Positions 25,444-35,164 of a stretch of DNA of 64,000 nt are shown piece by piece (the stretch's first letter is position 1; the number at the start of each line of letters is the position of its first letter). The notes under the pieces are model-generated. The model was not told the DNA's origin. It saw only the letters and a program-made list of their open reading frames with translations, and did no database searches. The DNA is from Burkholderia lata (GTDB lineage: Bacteria > Pseudomonadota > Gammaproteobacteria > Burkholderiales > Burkholderiaceae): NCBI RefSeq assembly GCF_000012945.1, contig NC_007511.1, positions 496,001-560,000 of the forward strand, written 5' to 3'. A program made the position numbers and the translations under genes.

Positions 25444-25809
25444 ATGCCGCGATCCGCGCTGTCGATCGTCAAGCCCGCCGTCGACGATATCGTCGCGGGC
25501 CGGAAGCAGGTCGAAATCCGGTCGTGGGCGCCGCCGGCCCTGCCGTTGCGTGATCTCGTGCTGGTGCAGAACACGATTTTTCTGCGACAGGACGGGCAGG
25601 AGGACCCTGACGGTATCGCGCTCGCGTTGGTCGACGTCGTAGGGGTACACGACTGGACGCCTGATGAAGCCCGCGCGCAAGGCAAGCAATGGTGCGCCGG
25701 ATACGTGTGCTGGGAACTGACGAATGTGCGGGTGATCGATCCGCCTTTCCCGTGCGTCGCCAGGCGCGGCATCTACGCGTTGGACGATGAATTCGACAAG
25801 GTATCCTGA
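25444..25809 (+). CDS. ASCH domain protein
   Basis: 121 residues. MPRSALSIVKPAVDDIVAG then KQVEIRSWAPP and LVLVQNTIFL form the beta-barrel opening of the ASCH (PUA-like) fold, with the typical G-x-K-x-x-E-x-R signature at about 19-26. ASCH proteins bind RNA or modified nucleosides; some hydrolyse N4-acetylcytidine. The ATG at 25444 is preferred because AAGGAA precedes it; an ATG 18 bases upstream has no ribosome site. It is a single gene, convergent with the hydroxylase gene. Confidence 0.82.
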   Translation: MPRSALSIVKPAVDDIVAGRKQVEIRSWAPPALPLRDLVLVQNTIFLRQDGQEDPDGIALALVDVVGVHDWTPDEARAQGKQWCAGYVCWELTNVRVIDPPFPCVARRGIYALDDEFDKVS

Positions 25810-25907
25810 TGATTTCGCCGGCATCCTGGCTGCGTTGAGCGCCTTCCGGACACAAGAGCGGGCAGTCGCGAAAAGATGGGTCACCCGATGCATGCCGGCC
25901 ACGTTCG

Positions 25908-26597
25908 CTAGACCGGAATCGATCGCCCGCGAATCCGGATCCCGAGCCGAACGACGCCGATCACCGCATTCGACAGCCACGTGAGCAGGCGCGGCATCCC
26001 GCGCCGGCGGATATCGAGCAGCAGCACGATCCGCACGGCGTCGCTGTCGTTCCACACCTCGTGCATGAACGTGTCGTCCCACAGCAGGAAACGTCCTTCC
26101 TCGAGCCGGTACTCGTGGCCGTCGACTTTCAGTACGGCGGCCGGCGTGCCGTCCGCGCGTTTCGGCATCGACAGCACGAGATAGCCGCGCAGGATGCCGC
26201 GAAACGGCCCGCGATGCGGCGGAATGTGCTTGCCGGGCGCGAGGAACGACAGCGATGCGGACAGCACGTCCGGCGACGCCGCGACGATCGATGCGACGGT
26301 CGGGCAGCGCGACAGGTTGCGCGGAAACGGCTGGCCGTACGCCTGCATGATGAACATCCGCCAGTCGCGTGCGTCGTTGGCCGAGATGTCGTACTGCTCG
26401 CGCATGATCTCGTGAAAACGCGGGATGCGCGGCATGTCGCGCGCCACGGCGAATGCCTCGGCCTGGATGTCGGTCCACGCGCGGACGAAACGCTCGGCGT
26501 CGGGAAACGCGGCTGTATCGAGCACCGCGCCGCCGTCGATATGGCGGTCGTACAGCGTGCGCAGCAGGCCGGCTACATAGTCGTAAGCGACGGACAT
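25908..26597 (-). CDS. Aspartyl/asparaginyl beta-hydroxylase family dioxygenase
   Basis: 229 residues. A jelly-roll 2-oxoglutarate/Fe(II) domain has HRGPF at 128-132 supplying the first iron His. H179 in TFMHEVWNDSDAVRIVLLLD supplies the second, with the Arg (about 188) that binds 2-oxoglutarate. The family includes aspartyl hydroxylase and the lipid A hydroxylase LpxO. LpxO proteins usually have extra membrane segments; here the C-terminal 30 residues are hydrophobic and basic and may attach to the membrane. The substrate, a protein or a lipid, is not determinable. Confidence 0.88.
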   Translation of the reverse strand: MSVAYDYVAGLLRTLYDRHIDGGAVLDTAAFPDAERFVRAWTDIQAEAFAVARDMPRIPRFHEIMREQYDISANDARDWRMFIMQAYGQPFPRNLSRCPTVASIVAASPDVLSASLSFLAPGKHIPPHRGPFRGILRGYLVLSMPKRADGTPAAVLKVDGHEYRLEEGRFLLWDDTFMHEVWNDSDAVRIVLLLDIRRRGMPRLLTWLSNAVIGVVRLGIRIRGRSIPV

Positions 26598-26840
26598 GGT
26601 CGATCGAAAGGCGATCCGTAAGGGGTGACATCAGTCTGCCCGAAGCGCGGCGGGCGCTGCGTTACGTCAGGTTACGCCGGCTGACGAAAGAATGACAGTT
26701 TCATGAACGTCCGTCCCGGGCGCTCCCGGCGCCGGAGAAGCCGAGTGATCCGAGTTGTGCGACGCGCGGGAATAAACCCACGCGCTCCGTCGTCATACGG
26801 GTGTAGCACGTCGTCTCGATGACTTCTCAAGGAGTGGAAC

Positions 26841-27185
26841 ATGAACACGCATTGGCTGGTGGCCGCCGCGGTGGCGGCGATTTCTCTCGCGGGTATCGCG
26901 ACGCAAGCGTCGGCCCAGGAACTGACGCGCGCGCAGGTCAGGCAGGAACTGATCGACGCCGAAAACAACGGGCTGCGCTTCGTGACCGATACGTCGTATC
27001 CGGACGTGAGCCCGCTGTTCCAGCGGCAGGCCGAACAGATGCCGGAGCATCAGGCCAGCACGGCGATGGGCAGCGATCCGGCCGCGTCATCGGAAGCGGG
27101 CAAGCCGGCGACGATGTCGCCGCGCCAGGGTTCTGCCGCATGCGTCGGCCCCGCGAGCTTCTGCACGATCTATTTCGGAAGCTGA
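26841..27185 (+). CDS. DUF4148 exported protein
   Basis: 114 residues: signal peptide (MNTHWLVAAAVAAISLAGIATQASA), then the DUF4148 opening QELTRAQVRQELIDAENNG and a short, polar, probably disordered tail with two Cys near the end (about 99 and 106) that could form a disulfide. DUF4148 proteins are abundant small periplasmic proteins of Burkholderia with no known function. AAGGAGTGGAAC precedes the ATG. A second DUF4148 gene follows 68 bases on. Confidence 0.88.
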   Translation: MNTHWLVAAAVAAISLAGIATQASAQELTRAQVRQELIDAENNGLRFVTDTSYPDVSPLFQRQAEQMPEHQASTAMGSDPAASSEAGKPATMSPRQGSAACVGPASFCTIYFGS

Positions 27186-27253
27186 CGCAGTCGCCTGCAT
27201 TCGCAGGTCAGGAATTCAACAAGGTTGATCGATACGGAACATTGAAGGAGTTC

Positions 27254-27532
27254 ATGATGAAAACATATATCGCAGTCCTGACGATGATCGGAGCGATCGT
27301 CGGTCAGTCGGCCTTCGCGCAATCGGCCGCGCCGCTGACGCGCGCACAGGTTCGCGACGAATTGATCCGCCTGGAAGCAGCCGGGTACGACCCGGCGAAG
27401 GGAGACGAAGGCGAGTATCCGGCGGACATCCAGGCGGCGGAAGCGAAGCTTGCCGAGCAGGACCGGGCCCGGATGGCGGCTGCCGCCGCGCACGCACCGG
27501 CCTCCGGTATGCCGGCGCAGACCAGCAACTAG
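27254..27532 (+). CDS. DUF4148 exported protein (second copy)
   Basis: 92 residues with signal peptide (MMKTYIAVLTMIGAIVGQSAFA) and the DUF4148 core LTRAQVRDELIRLEAAGYDPAKGDEGEYPADIQAAE. It is more typical of the family than the copy before it, whose core is altered and whose tail has Cys. GAAGGAG lies just before a double ATG; 27257 is equally possible. Tandem duplication followed by divergence is likely. Confidence 0.9.
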   Translation: MMKTYIAVLTMIGAIVGQSAFAQSAAPLTRAQVRDELIRLEAAGYDPAKGDEGEYPADIQAAEAKLAEQDRARMAAAAAHAPASGMPAQTSN

Positions 27533-27799
27533 GTGTCGATATGCTCTTGTGCGACTTCAGGCCGTCGTGTTCGCGGCACGGCAGTCCGGCAGCCCTTCGT
27601 GCCGCTCGACGCGGCAGAAGGGCGCCGGCTGCGCTGCCCGTCATTGCGCGCCGCTTCGCGCGGCGGCGCGATCATCTGGCCAGCCGCGCGCGATGGATCG
27701 GCAGGCTGATCGTGCGCTGAACCGGAACGACGCTGGCATCGGCCCTGGCGGCAACCGGATGCATGCGCGCAGTCGCGGGCCCTGCCGCCAGCGTGGCGA

Positions 27800-28327
27800 T
27801 CACCAGGGCATCATGCGCTGCACGATCTGATCGCGCAGCACGAAGCGATGCGCCAGCGCGGCTGCCACGTGCAGGCAAATGCCGACGAACAGTGCCCAGG
27901 CGAGGATGCCGTGCACGTCGCCCATCGCATGGCCGAATCCGGAGCCGGCCGCCGACAGCGCGGGCAATGGCACGATCCCGAACAACGTCACGCTCCATGC
28001 GCGCGACGACGCGTTGATCCAGCCGAGCAGCGGCACCGCGATCAGCAGCGCGTAGAGCGCTAAATGCGTCGCACCCGACAGCGCGCGCATCGCGGGCGGC
28101 AGGTCACTCGCGGGCGGGCGATGCGTTGCGCGCCACAGCACGCGGCAGGCCATCGCCGCGAGCAGCGCGGTGCCCACGAGGAGGTGCGCGGCGATCAGGC
28201 CGATGGGTTGCGTGTCGCGATGCACGTCGGGCATCGTCCAGCCGATCGCATATTGCGCGACGATCAGCGCGACGATCAGCCAGTGCAGCAAGCGAGCAAC
28301 GGTGTCATATCGGGCGGGCGTGGACAT
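27800..28327 (-). CDS. Cytochrome b561 family protein
   Basis: 175 residues with four membrane helices. Heme-ligand His candidates are H15 (ARLLHWLIV), H48 (AAHLLVG) and two C-terminal His in VHGILAWALFVGICLHVAAALAHR, the CybB/b561 pattern. It should move electrons from the quinol pool or to superoxide at the inner membrane. It is transcribed alone. In the family, partners are often YceI-like periplasmic proteins, not seen here. Confidence 0.9.
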   Translation of the reverse strand: MSTPARYDTVARLLHWLIVALIVAQYAIGWTMPDVHRDTQPIGLIAAHLLVGTALLAAMACRVLWRATHRPPASDLPPAMRALSGATHLALYALLIAVPLLGWINASSRAWSVTLFGIVPLPALSAAGSGFGHAMGDVHGILAWALFVGICLHVAAALAHRFVLRDQIVQRMMPW

Positions 28328-28516
28328 GAAGACTCCTGCGTACGACGGGGACGATATCGGTCGGGCGGATTCTACGGTCGCTTTCTTAACGAAACGTTAA
28401 GCAGGCGTCGCCACAATCGTTCTCCGCTGGACTTTCGCTGTTCCTGATCCTGACCCACGCGACCTTTCGAATCTTTCAGATCCGTATCGGTCGTCCGCAC
28501 GGGAGATTCTTTCACC

Positions 28517-28867
28517 ATGGCACCTTCGACGAGCGAGCGATGGCGCGCCTATCTGCAGATCGCCGCGCTGGCCGGCATGTTCATTCAGTGTTTCGTGCTG
28601 GTGTCATTGCTTGCATGGCGCGTACCCGAATCATTTTTCACCACCATGACGTTTCGTATCTGGGTCGTCATCGCGGTTGCCACTGCGATCCTTTCGGCCC
28701 GCAAGCTTGCCGACGTCGCATTCCGGGCCGCGGTGGCATGCGGCTACGTGCGCGTGACAGGAATCGATCGCCGCACGGTAGTTGTGTCATCTGATTGCGC
28801 GTATCGTCGCTTGGTCGTCCTTCACATCCGGCTCCACGGGAATCGATACGGCGGCGCGCACGGGTGA
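28517..28867 (+). CDS. Small hypothetical membrane protein
   Basis: 116 residues starting MAPSTSERWRAYLQIA, with GGGAGA before the ATG. There are two hydrophobic helices (about 11-33 and 42-62); after residue about 85 the sequence is less protein-like. It lies 62 bases before hpnI on the same strand and may be a small partner or a leader frame. No family recognised. Codon use is less GC3-biased than that of the neighbours, so it may be decaying or not real. Confidence 0.4.
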   Translation: MAPSTSERWRAYLQIAALAGMFIQCFVLVSLLAWRVPESFFTTMTFRIWVVIAVATAILSARKLADVAFRAAVACGYVRVTGIDRRTVVVSSDCAYRRLVVLHIRLHGNRYGGAHG

Positions 28868-28929
28868 ATCCGCGTGCGCGCGGCGGCTCCCGGGTGTCGT
28901 GGTCGTACGGGTCACCACTGGGGAGAAGC

Positions 28930-30099
28930 ATGGTTTTGCTGCATGTGATGCGCGCGCTGGCCGGGGCAATGTCGATCGTCTGCGGGCTGGGCGTGTTACT
29001 GGGCATTGCTTACACGATCACGGCCAGCGTGCTGGTCGGCCGGTTCTTTTCCCGGGCGGCGGACGAGCCGCGCGATTATCCGGGCGTCACCGTCGCGAAG
29101 CCGCTGCACGGCGACGAGTGGCAACTCGTACAGCATCTCGAAAGCTTCTTCGTGCAGAATTATCCGGGGCCGGTCCAGCACCTGTTCGGCGTGCACGATG
29201 CGAACGACAAGGCCCTCGCGGCCGTCGAGACGCTGCGCGCGCGTTACCCCGACGCGAACATCAAGGTCGTCGCCGATGCGCGGCTATACGGGCCGAATCG
29301 CAAGATCGCCAATCTCGTGAACATGCTCGAACACGCGGAGTATTCGGTGCTCTGTCTCGCCGACAGCGACGTGCTGGTCGAGCGCGATTATTTGCGCGCC
29401 GTCGTCGGCGCGCTGCAGCAGCCGGATGTCGGCATCGTGACGAGCGTATATCGCGGCATCGCTTCGCCGGGCTTCTGGCCCGGTGTCGCCGTCGCGATGA
29501 CGAACTACCATTTCCTGCCGGGCGTCATTACCGGGCTCTTCATCGGGCGCGCGCGGCCGTGTTTTGGCCAGACGATTGCATTCACGCGCGCGACACTCGA
29601 ACGCATCGGCGGGCTCACGCGTTTCGCGCATCACCTGGCCGAGGATCATGCGCTCGGTGAAGCGGTGCGGCAGGTGGGCGCGCAGGTCGTCATTCCGCCG
29701 TTCGTCGTCGGGCATGCATGTGTGGAGGAGACGTTCGCGAAGCTGTACGCGCATGAATTGCGCTGGAGCTGCACGATCCGCGCGGCGGATCGGCTCGGTC
29801 ACGCCGGTTCGGTGCTGATGCATCCGGTGCCGCTCGCGCTGCTGGCGCTGCTGTTCTCCGGCGGCACGACCGCCGCGTGCGGGCTGGTGGCCGCCGCGCT
29901 TGCCGCGCGGGCGCTGCTGATGCTGAAAACGAGCCGGGCAACCGGCGCGGGCCTGCGCGGCGCGCTCTGGCTGCCGTTTGTCGATCTCCTGCAGTTCTTC
30001 GTGTTCGTATCGAGCTTCTTCTCGTCGCATGTCGTGTGGCGCGGCACGCGTTTTCGCGTCGACCGGGAAGGCCTGCTGTCGCCCGCGAGCGAATCATGA
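28930..30099 (+). CDS. hpnI: Hopanoid biosynthesis glycosyltransferase HpnI
   Basis: 389 residues. An N-terminal membrane helix is followed by a GT2 domain: VTVAKPLHGDEWQLVQHLESF, then CLADSDVLVERDYL with the DxD-like metal site, and the EDHALGE motif near 240, with two or more C-terminal helices. HpnI transfers N-acetylglucosamine to bacteriohopanetetrol at the inner membrane in Burkholderia and relatives. GGGAGAAGC precedes the ATG. Its TGA overlaps the ATG of the next gene. The deacetylase hpnK and radical-SAM hpnJ are not in the window. Confidence 0.88.
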   Translation: MVLLHVMRALAGAMSIVCGLGVLLGIAYTITASVLVGRFFSRAADEPRDYPGVTVAKPLHGDEWQLVQHLESFFVQNYPGPVQHLFGVHDANDKALAAVETLRARYPDANIKVVADARLYGPNRKIANLVNMLEHAEYSVLCLADSDVLVERDYLRAVVGALQQPDVGIVTSVYRGIASPGFWPGVAVAMTNYHFLPGVITGLFIGRARPCFGQTIAFTRATLERIGGLTRFAHHLAEDHALGEAVRQVGAQVVIPPFVVGHACVEETFAKLYAHELRWSCTIRAADRLGHAGSVLMHPVPLALLALLFSGGTTAACGLVAAALAARALLMLKTSRATGAGLRGALWLPFVDLLQFFVFVSSFFSSHVVWRGTRFRVDREGLLSPASES

Positions 30100-31184
30100 C
30101 GACACCGACGAACCCCGACGTGGATACCGCGCAGCGGAATGCCGCGCGGGGCGACGCACGGTTGCGCCATGTGGGGCAGGTGGCGGCGCTGGGCGGGCTG
30201 GCGCTCGCCGTGTGGCTGATCTGGCGTGAGCATCCGCTGGAAATCCTGCATCGCCTGCAGATCGCCGGCGCGGGGCTGTTGCTCGCGGCGCTGGCGCACA
30301 TCCTGCCGATGCTCGCGAATGCGTGGGACTGGCGGATGCTGATCCGCGGCCCGCGCCGGCCGTCGTTCGCGACGATGCTGAAGCTCGTGTGGATCCGCGA
30401 ATCGATCAACGGGTTGCTGCCGGTCGCGCGGATCGGCGGCGAGATCGTATCGTTCGGCCTGCTGCGGCAGGCGGGCGTGCGGCCGGCAACCGTCGTCGCC
30501 AGCCTCGTCGCCGACATGCAGCTGACGCTGATCAGCCAGCTGGTGTTCGCGCTGGTCGCGATCGGCTACGTGCTCGAGCACGTGTCGTCCGACGCCGCGC
30601 GGGTGGCCGGCAACCTCGCGATCGGCATGGCCGCGCTGGTGCCGGTGCTGCTGCTGTTCGCGCTGGTGCAGCATGCGCGGCCGTTCGAGCGCGCGATGCG
30701 CGTGCTCAACCGCGTCACGAGCGGCAAGGTGGTGGCGCTGGTCGGCGAATCGGCGCGCACCGATCAGTCGATCCGGATGATCTGGAGAAAGACCGGCATT
30801 GTCGTGCGTTATCTCGTGATCTGGCAGACGCTGCAGTTCGTGGGCTACGCGCTGGAAATCTGGCTCGCGTTGTATTTCCTCGGTGCGGAGCCGACCTTCG
30901 CGCAGGCGCTCGCGATCGAGGCGCTGATCCAGCTCGTGAGCAGCATCGCGTTCCTGATGCCGGGCGGGCTCGGCGTGCAGGAGGGCGGGTTCGTGCTGAT
31001 CGGCGGGCTGCTCGGGTTCGACCCGCCGACCTGTCTCGCGCTGGCCGGTGCCCGCCGCGTACGCGACCTGCTGTTCTATCTGCCGGGCCTGCTGGCATGG
31101 CAGTGGGCGGCCGGTTCGGCGAACCGGCCGGGCGGAACGAAACGCGCGACGTTGCCTATCGGGGAATCCGCCCGGCCGCATTGA
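30096..31184 (+). CDS. HpnL-like membrane protein (LPG synthase TM family)
   Basis: 362 residues with about eight membrane helices. WIRESINGLLPVARIGGEIVSF and PGGLGVQEGGFVLIGGLLG are the two conserved motifs of the lysylphosphatidylglycerol-synthase membrane-domain (flippase-like) family, to which HpnL belongs. Translationally coupled to hpnI (ATGA overlap), so it probably flips or transports the glycosylated hopanoid. This is inference from context; HpnL itself has no firm biochemical assignment. Confidence 0.8.
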   Translation: MTTPTNPDVDTAQRNAARGDARLRHVGQVAALGGLALAVWLIWREHPLEILHRLQIAGAGLLLAALAHILPMLANAWDWRMLIRGPRRPSFATMLKLVWIRESINGLLPVARIGGEIVSFGLLRQAGVRPATVVASLVADMQLTLISQLVFALVAIGYVLEHVSSDAARVAGNLAIGMAALVPVLLLFALVQHARPFERAMRVLNRVTSGKVVALVGESARTDQSIRMIWRKTGIVVRYLVIWQTLQFVGYALEIWLALYFLGAEPTFAQALAIEALIQLVSSIAFLMPGGLGVQEGGFVLIGGLLGFDPPTCLALAGARRVRDLLFYLPGLLAWQWAAGSANRPGGTKRATLPIGESARPH

Positions 31185-31231
31185 TGTGACCGGGTAGCCC
31201 GTGCCCGCCACGTGTGTCGCGCGGCGCGGAT

Positions 31232-32203
31232 TCAGCGTCGTTCGTCGGCGAGATGGCTGCGGATCACGTCCGCGAACGACGTGTCGCCCTTCAGCCCGAG
31301 CGCTTCCGCGCGCGACGTATCCCAACGGCCCGGCCAGCTGCCGACGATCTTCTCGACGCGTTCGTCCGGCACATGGCGGATCAGCTTCACGACTTCGTCG
31401 CCCGCGACTTCGCGCAGCGCCGCGATCATTTCATCGACCGACACCGACAGGCCGGGCAGATTGATCACACGTTTGTTGCCGAGCTTCGCGCTGTCAATCT
31501 CGCAGCCCGCGACGAGCGCTTCGATCGCGCCGCGCGGCGACAGCAGCCACAGTCGCGTCGAACCCGGCACCGGGCACACGCTTTCCTCGCCGTTCAGCGG
31601 TTCGCGGATGATGCCGCTCGCGAACGACGACGCGGCCGCATTCGGGCGACCCGGCCGCACGCTGATCGTCGGCAACCGCAGCACGCGGCCGTCGACGAAG
31701 CCGCGCCGCGCGTAGTCGCACAGCAGCAGCTCGGCGATCGCCTTCTCGGCACCGTACGACGATTGCGGGTTCAGCGCGGTGTCGTCCTGCACGACATCCG
31801 GCAGCGTGCCGCCGTAGACGGCTACGGAGCTCGTGAACACGACGCGCGGCCGATGGCCACGCGCACGGCACACTTCGAGCAGCGTGCGCGACGCGTCGAG
31901 GTTGATCCGCATGCCGAGATCGAAATCGGCTTCGGCCTGTCCGCTGACGATTGCCGCGAGGTGGAAGATCGCGCCGGTCTGCGTGTCGATCGCGTCGTCG
32001 AGCACCGCGCGGTCGGCGATGTCGCCGACGATCGACGTCACGCGTGCGTCGCCGAAATCGCTGCCTGCGACGACGTCGAGCAGCACCAGCTCGTCGATCT
32101 TCTCGCTGCGGCCGTCGGGGCCGGTCAGCTCGCCGCGCTCGAGCAGCTTGCGCGCGAGACGCTGGCCGAGAAAGCCGGCGCCGCCGGTGATCAGTACTTT
32201 CAT
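31232..32203 (-). CDS. denD: D-erythronate dehydrogenase
   Basis: 323-residue extended short-chain dehydrogenase/NAD-dependent epimerase. GGAGFLG at 7-13 binds NAD, and YGAEK (about 140-144) gives the catalytic Tyr-x-x-x-Lys. DenD oxidises D-erythronate to 2-oxo-tetronate. It is the last gene of the seven-gene leftward acid-sugar operon, 28 bases after otnI; the gene set makes this substrate far more likely than a nucleotide sugar. Confidence 0.9.
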   Translation of the reverse strand: MKVLITGGAGFLGQRLARKLLERGELTGPDGRSEKIDELVLLDVVAGSDFGDARVTSIVGDIADRAVLDDAIDTQTGAIFHLAAIVSGQAEADFDLGMRINLDASRTLLEVCRARGHRPRVVFTSSVAVYGGTLPDVVQDDTALNPQSSYGAEKAIAELLLCDYARRGFVDGRVLRLPTISVRPGRPNAAASSFASGIIREPLNGEESVCPVPGSTRLWLLSPRGAIEALVAGCEIDSAKLGNKRVINLPGLSVSVDEMIAALREVAGDEVVKLIRHVPDERVEKIVGSWPGRWDTSRAEALGLKGDTSFADVIRSHLADERR

Positions 32204-32231
32204 GTTCTTCACCCTCAAAGGAATACGGGAA

Positions 32232-33008
32232 TTACAGGTACGGCTTGAGCCAGCCGAGGCCTTCCGACGTGCCGGCCTTCGGGCGGTACTCGCAGCCGAT
32301 CCAGCCGTCGTAGCCGAGCGCATCGATCAGCGCGAACAGATACGGGTAGTTGAGTTCGCCGATATCCGGCTCGTGGCGCTCGGGCACGCCCGCGATCTGG
32401 ATATGGCCGATCCCCGCGAAATCGCGCTTGAGCTTCATCGCGAGGTCGCCTTCGACGATCTGGCAGTGGTAGCAGTCGAACTGCACCTTCAGGTTCGGCA
32501 CGCCGACTTCCGCGCAGATCGCCTGCGCGTCGTCCTGGCGGCTCAGGAAATAGCCGGGCATGTCGCGCTGGTTGATCGGCTCGATCAGGATCGTGATGCC
32601 GTGCGCGGCAGCGGCCTGCGTCGCATGGCGCAGGTTCGCCACGTAGGTGTCGCGATGGCGTGCGCGGTCGGCGCCCGGCGGCACCATGCCGGCCATCACG
32701 TGCAGCTTCTTGTTGCCGAGTACGCGCGCATAGTCGAGCGCCTGGTCGATGCCGCGCCGGAACTCGTCCTCGCGGCCCGGCAGCGAAGCGGTGCCGCGTT
32801 CGCCCGCGGCCCAGTCGCCGGGCGGCGCGTTGAACAGTGCCTGCTCGAGGTCGTGCGCGTCGAGGCGCGCACGGATGTCCTCGGCGGCGAAGTCGTACGG
32901 AAACAGGTACTCGACGGCCTTGAAGCCGTCGTAGGCGGCAGCGGCGAAGCGTTCGAGGAACGCGTGCTCGGTGTACATCATCGAGAGGTTGGCGGCGAAG
33001 CGTGGCAT
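32232..33008 (-). CDS. otnI: 2-oxo-tetronate isomerase
   Basis: 258-residue TIM barrel of the hydroxypyruvate isomerase (Hyi) family. Metal-ligand residues are visible in [27 protein letters not shown] and the final GCEYRP. OtnI converts 2-oxo-tetronate to 3-oxo-tetronate for phosphorylation by OtnK. It lies between denD and the MFS transporter in the operon. In isolation it could be called hydroxypyruvate isomerase; the neighbours decide the name. Confidence 0.9.
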   Translation of the reverse strand: MPRFAANLSMMYTEHAFLERFAAAAYDGFKAVEYLFPYDFAAEDIRARLDAHDLEQALFNAPPGDWAAGERGTASLPGREDEFRRGIDQALDYARVLGNKKLHVMAGMVPPGADRARHRDTYVANLRHATQAAAAHGITILIEPINQRDMPGYFLSRQDDAQAICAEVGVPNLKVQFDCYHCQIVEGDLAMKLKRDFAGIGHIQIAGVPERHEPDIGELNYPYLFALIDALGYDGWIGCEYRPKAGTSEGLGWLKPYL

Positions 33009-33088
33009 GGCAGCGGGTCCTGTGAATGAATGGGGCGGGGCGCACGGCGCCCCGCGTCGAATGGCGGCCGGATCGTTCGTCTGGCGAA

Positions 33089-34414
33089 TCAGCGGTTGAC
33101 GAGTTTCGCGGGCGTGAGCCACACGGCGATCGCGCCGATCACGAGCATCGCGGCGAGCACGTACATGCCGGACGCCGTGCTGTGCGTGGCGTCCTTCAGG
33201 TAGCCGATCACGTACGGGCTCGCGAACCCGGCGAGGTTGCCGACCGAGTTGATGATCGCGATCCCAGCCGCGGCTGCGGAGCCCGCGAGGAACGCGGTCG
33301 GCAGCGACCAGAACAGCGGTGCGCAGGTCAGCACGCCGCCCGCCGCGAGCGACAGGAACACGATCGACACCGCCGTATTGTGCGAGTACGACGCGGCAAC
33401 CGCAAACCCGACCGCACCCATCAGCGCCGGCACGATCAGGTGCCAGCGGCGCTCGCGGCGCTTGTCCGCGCTGTGGCCGAACAGGTTCATCACGACGATC
33501 GCGACGAGGAACGGAATGGCCGACAGCAGGCCGATCTGGAGCGTATCGGTGATGCCGGTCGATTTGACGAGCGTCGGCATCCAGAACGTGAGGCCGTACT
33601 GGCCCGTGACGAACGCAAAGTAGATCAGCGACATCCACCACATGCGCGGGTCCGAGAACACGGCCTTCAGCGAATGGCCGTGCTGCTGCTGTTCCTGCGG
33701 CTGCGCGGCGATCTCGTCCTCCAGCAGTTGCTTCTCGCGCTCGTCGAGCCACTTCGCGCTGCGGATGCTGTTGTCGAGATACAGGATCGTCGCGATGCCG
33801 ATGAGTACGGCCGGCACGGCTTCGATCATGAACATCCATTGCCAGCCGTGGAAGCCCGAGCCGCCGTGGAAGCGCTCCATGATCCAGCCTGACAGCGGGT
33901 TGCCGAAGATGCCCGACACCGGAATCGCGGACATGAACACCGCAATGATCTTCGCGCGGCGATGCGACGGGAACCAGTACGTGAGATACAGGATCACGCC
34001 GGGGTAGAAGCCGGCTTCCGCGAGGCCGAGCAGGAAGCGCAGCACGTAGAACTGCGTGGGCGTCTGCACGAATGCGAACAGCGCGGACAGCAGGCCCCAC
34101 GTGATCATGATTCGTGCGATCCAGATGCGCGCGCCGATCCGGTGCATCAGCAGGTTGCTTGGCAGTTCGAACAGAAAATAGCCAAGAAAGAAAATGCCGG
34201 CGCCGAGCCCGAACACGGTTTCGCTGAACGCGAGATCCTGCGACATCTGCAGCTTCGCGAAGCCGACGTTCACGCGGTCGAGATACGCGACCACGTAGCA
34301 GAGCATCAGGAACGGCACGATGCGCCAGAACACTTTCTTGTAGGTGCGGTCGAGTTCCGCGGCATGGGCGGGCGCGGCGGGCGAGCGGCCAGCGGCCGCG
34401 TCGAGAGCAGTCAT
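33089..34414 (-). CDS. MFS transporter for acid sugars (ACS/phthalate-permease family)
   Basis: 441 residues, twelve membrane helices. [17 protein letters not shown] is the classic anion:cation symporter (ACS) family motif, and [24 protein letters not shown] the second one. The central cytoplasmic loop is about 205-235. It probably imports D-erythronate and L-threonate with protons, judged from its place in the catabolic operon. GGAGA precedes the ATG at 34414. Confidence 0.9.
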   Translation of the reverse strand: MTALDAAAGRSPAAPAHAAELDRTYKKVFWRIVPFLMLCYVVAYLDRVNVGFAKLQMSQDLAFSETVFGLGAGIFFLGYFLFELPSNLLMHRIGARIWIARIMITWGLLSALFAFVQTPTQFYVLRFLLGLAEAGFYPGVILYLTYWFPSHRRAKIIAVFMSAIPVSGIFGNPLSGWIMERFHGGSGFHGWQWMFMIEAVPAVLIGIATILYLDNSIRSAKWLDEREKQLLEDEIAAQPQEQQQHGHSLKAVFSDPRMWWMSLIYFAFVTGQYGLTFWMPTLVKSTGITDTLQIGLLSAIPFLVAIVVMNLFGHSADKRRERRWHLIVPALMGAVGFAVAASYSHNTAVSIVFLSLAAGGVLTCAPLFWSLPTAFLAGSAAAAGIAIINSVGNLAGFASPYVIGYLKDATHSTASGMYVLAAMLVIGAIAVWLTPAKLVNR

Positions 34415-34525
34415 CGTCGTCTCCAATGATGTCGTGTGCCGGCGGCGCGTACGTCGCCGGTCGTGTGTGTGCTGACGGAAGGCCCGCGCACACGGCGGGC
34501 ATGGGAATCGTTGCGGGGTGCGTCG

Positions 34526-35164
34526 TTACCAGCGCGCGCCGAAGCTGGTGCGCAATTCGTCGAGCGCGGCGTCGTCGAGCGGTTCGGGTTTCGGGTGCGT
34601 CATCAGCCACAGCCGCGCCGTTTCCTCGAGCTCTTCGAGTGCGTAAGACGCGTGCGACACCGACGGCCCCCACATCACCGGGCCGAGGCGGTCCAGCAGT
34701 ACGCCGCGCACCTGGTCGGCGAGCGCCGCGACTTCGGCCGCGACGCCCGGGTCGCCGGGGCGGCGGTAGCGGATCAGCGGAATGTGGCCGACCTTCATCA
34801 CGTAGTACGGCGTGATCGGCGGCAGCACGTCGGTGTCGCGCCACACGCCCGCGAGCGTCAGTGCGACGAGATGCGTCGAATGCGTGTGGACGACGCCGTT
34901 CGCTTCGGCGTTGCGCGCGTAGATGCCGCGATGCAGTGCGAGCGTCTTCGACGGCTTGCCGCCCGATACGGGCTGGCCGTCGAGGCCGACCTTCGCGATG
35001 TCGTTCGGGTCGAGCCGGCCGAGGCATGCGTCGGTCGGCGTGATCAGCCAGCCGTCGGCGAGGCGCGCGCTGATGTTGCCGGCGCTGCCCACCGCATGGC
35101 CGCGCGCATACAGGCTCGCGCCGACCACGCAGATCTCTTCCCGCAGTTTCGCTTCGTCGCTCAT
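34526..35164 (-). CDS. otnC: 3-oxo-tetronate 4-phosphate decarboxylase
   Basis: 212-residue class II aldolase/adducin-type protein. SAGNISAR near 26-33, the ITPTDACLG loop and [14 protein letters not shown] (zinc-binding His-x-His near 95-97) are the family motifs. OtnC decarboxylates 3-oxo-tetronate 4-phosphate to dihydroxyacetone phosphate. Its ATG overlaps the stop of otnK, so the kinase and decarboxylase are translationally coupled. Confidence 0.9.
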   Translation of the reverse strand: MSDEAKLREEICVVGASLYARGHAVGSAGNISARLADGWLITPTDACLGRLDPNDIAKVGLDGQPVSGGKPSKTLALHRGIYARNAEANGVVHTHSTHLVALTLAGVWRDTDVLPPITPYYVMKVGHIPLIRYRRPGDPGVAAEVAALADQVRGVLLDRLGPVMWGPSVSHASYALEELEETARLWLMTHPKPEPLDDAALDELRTSFGARW

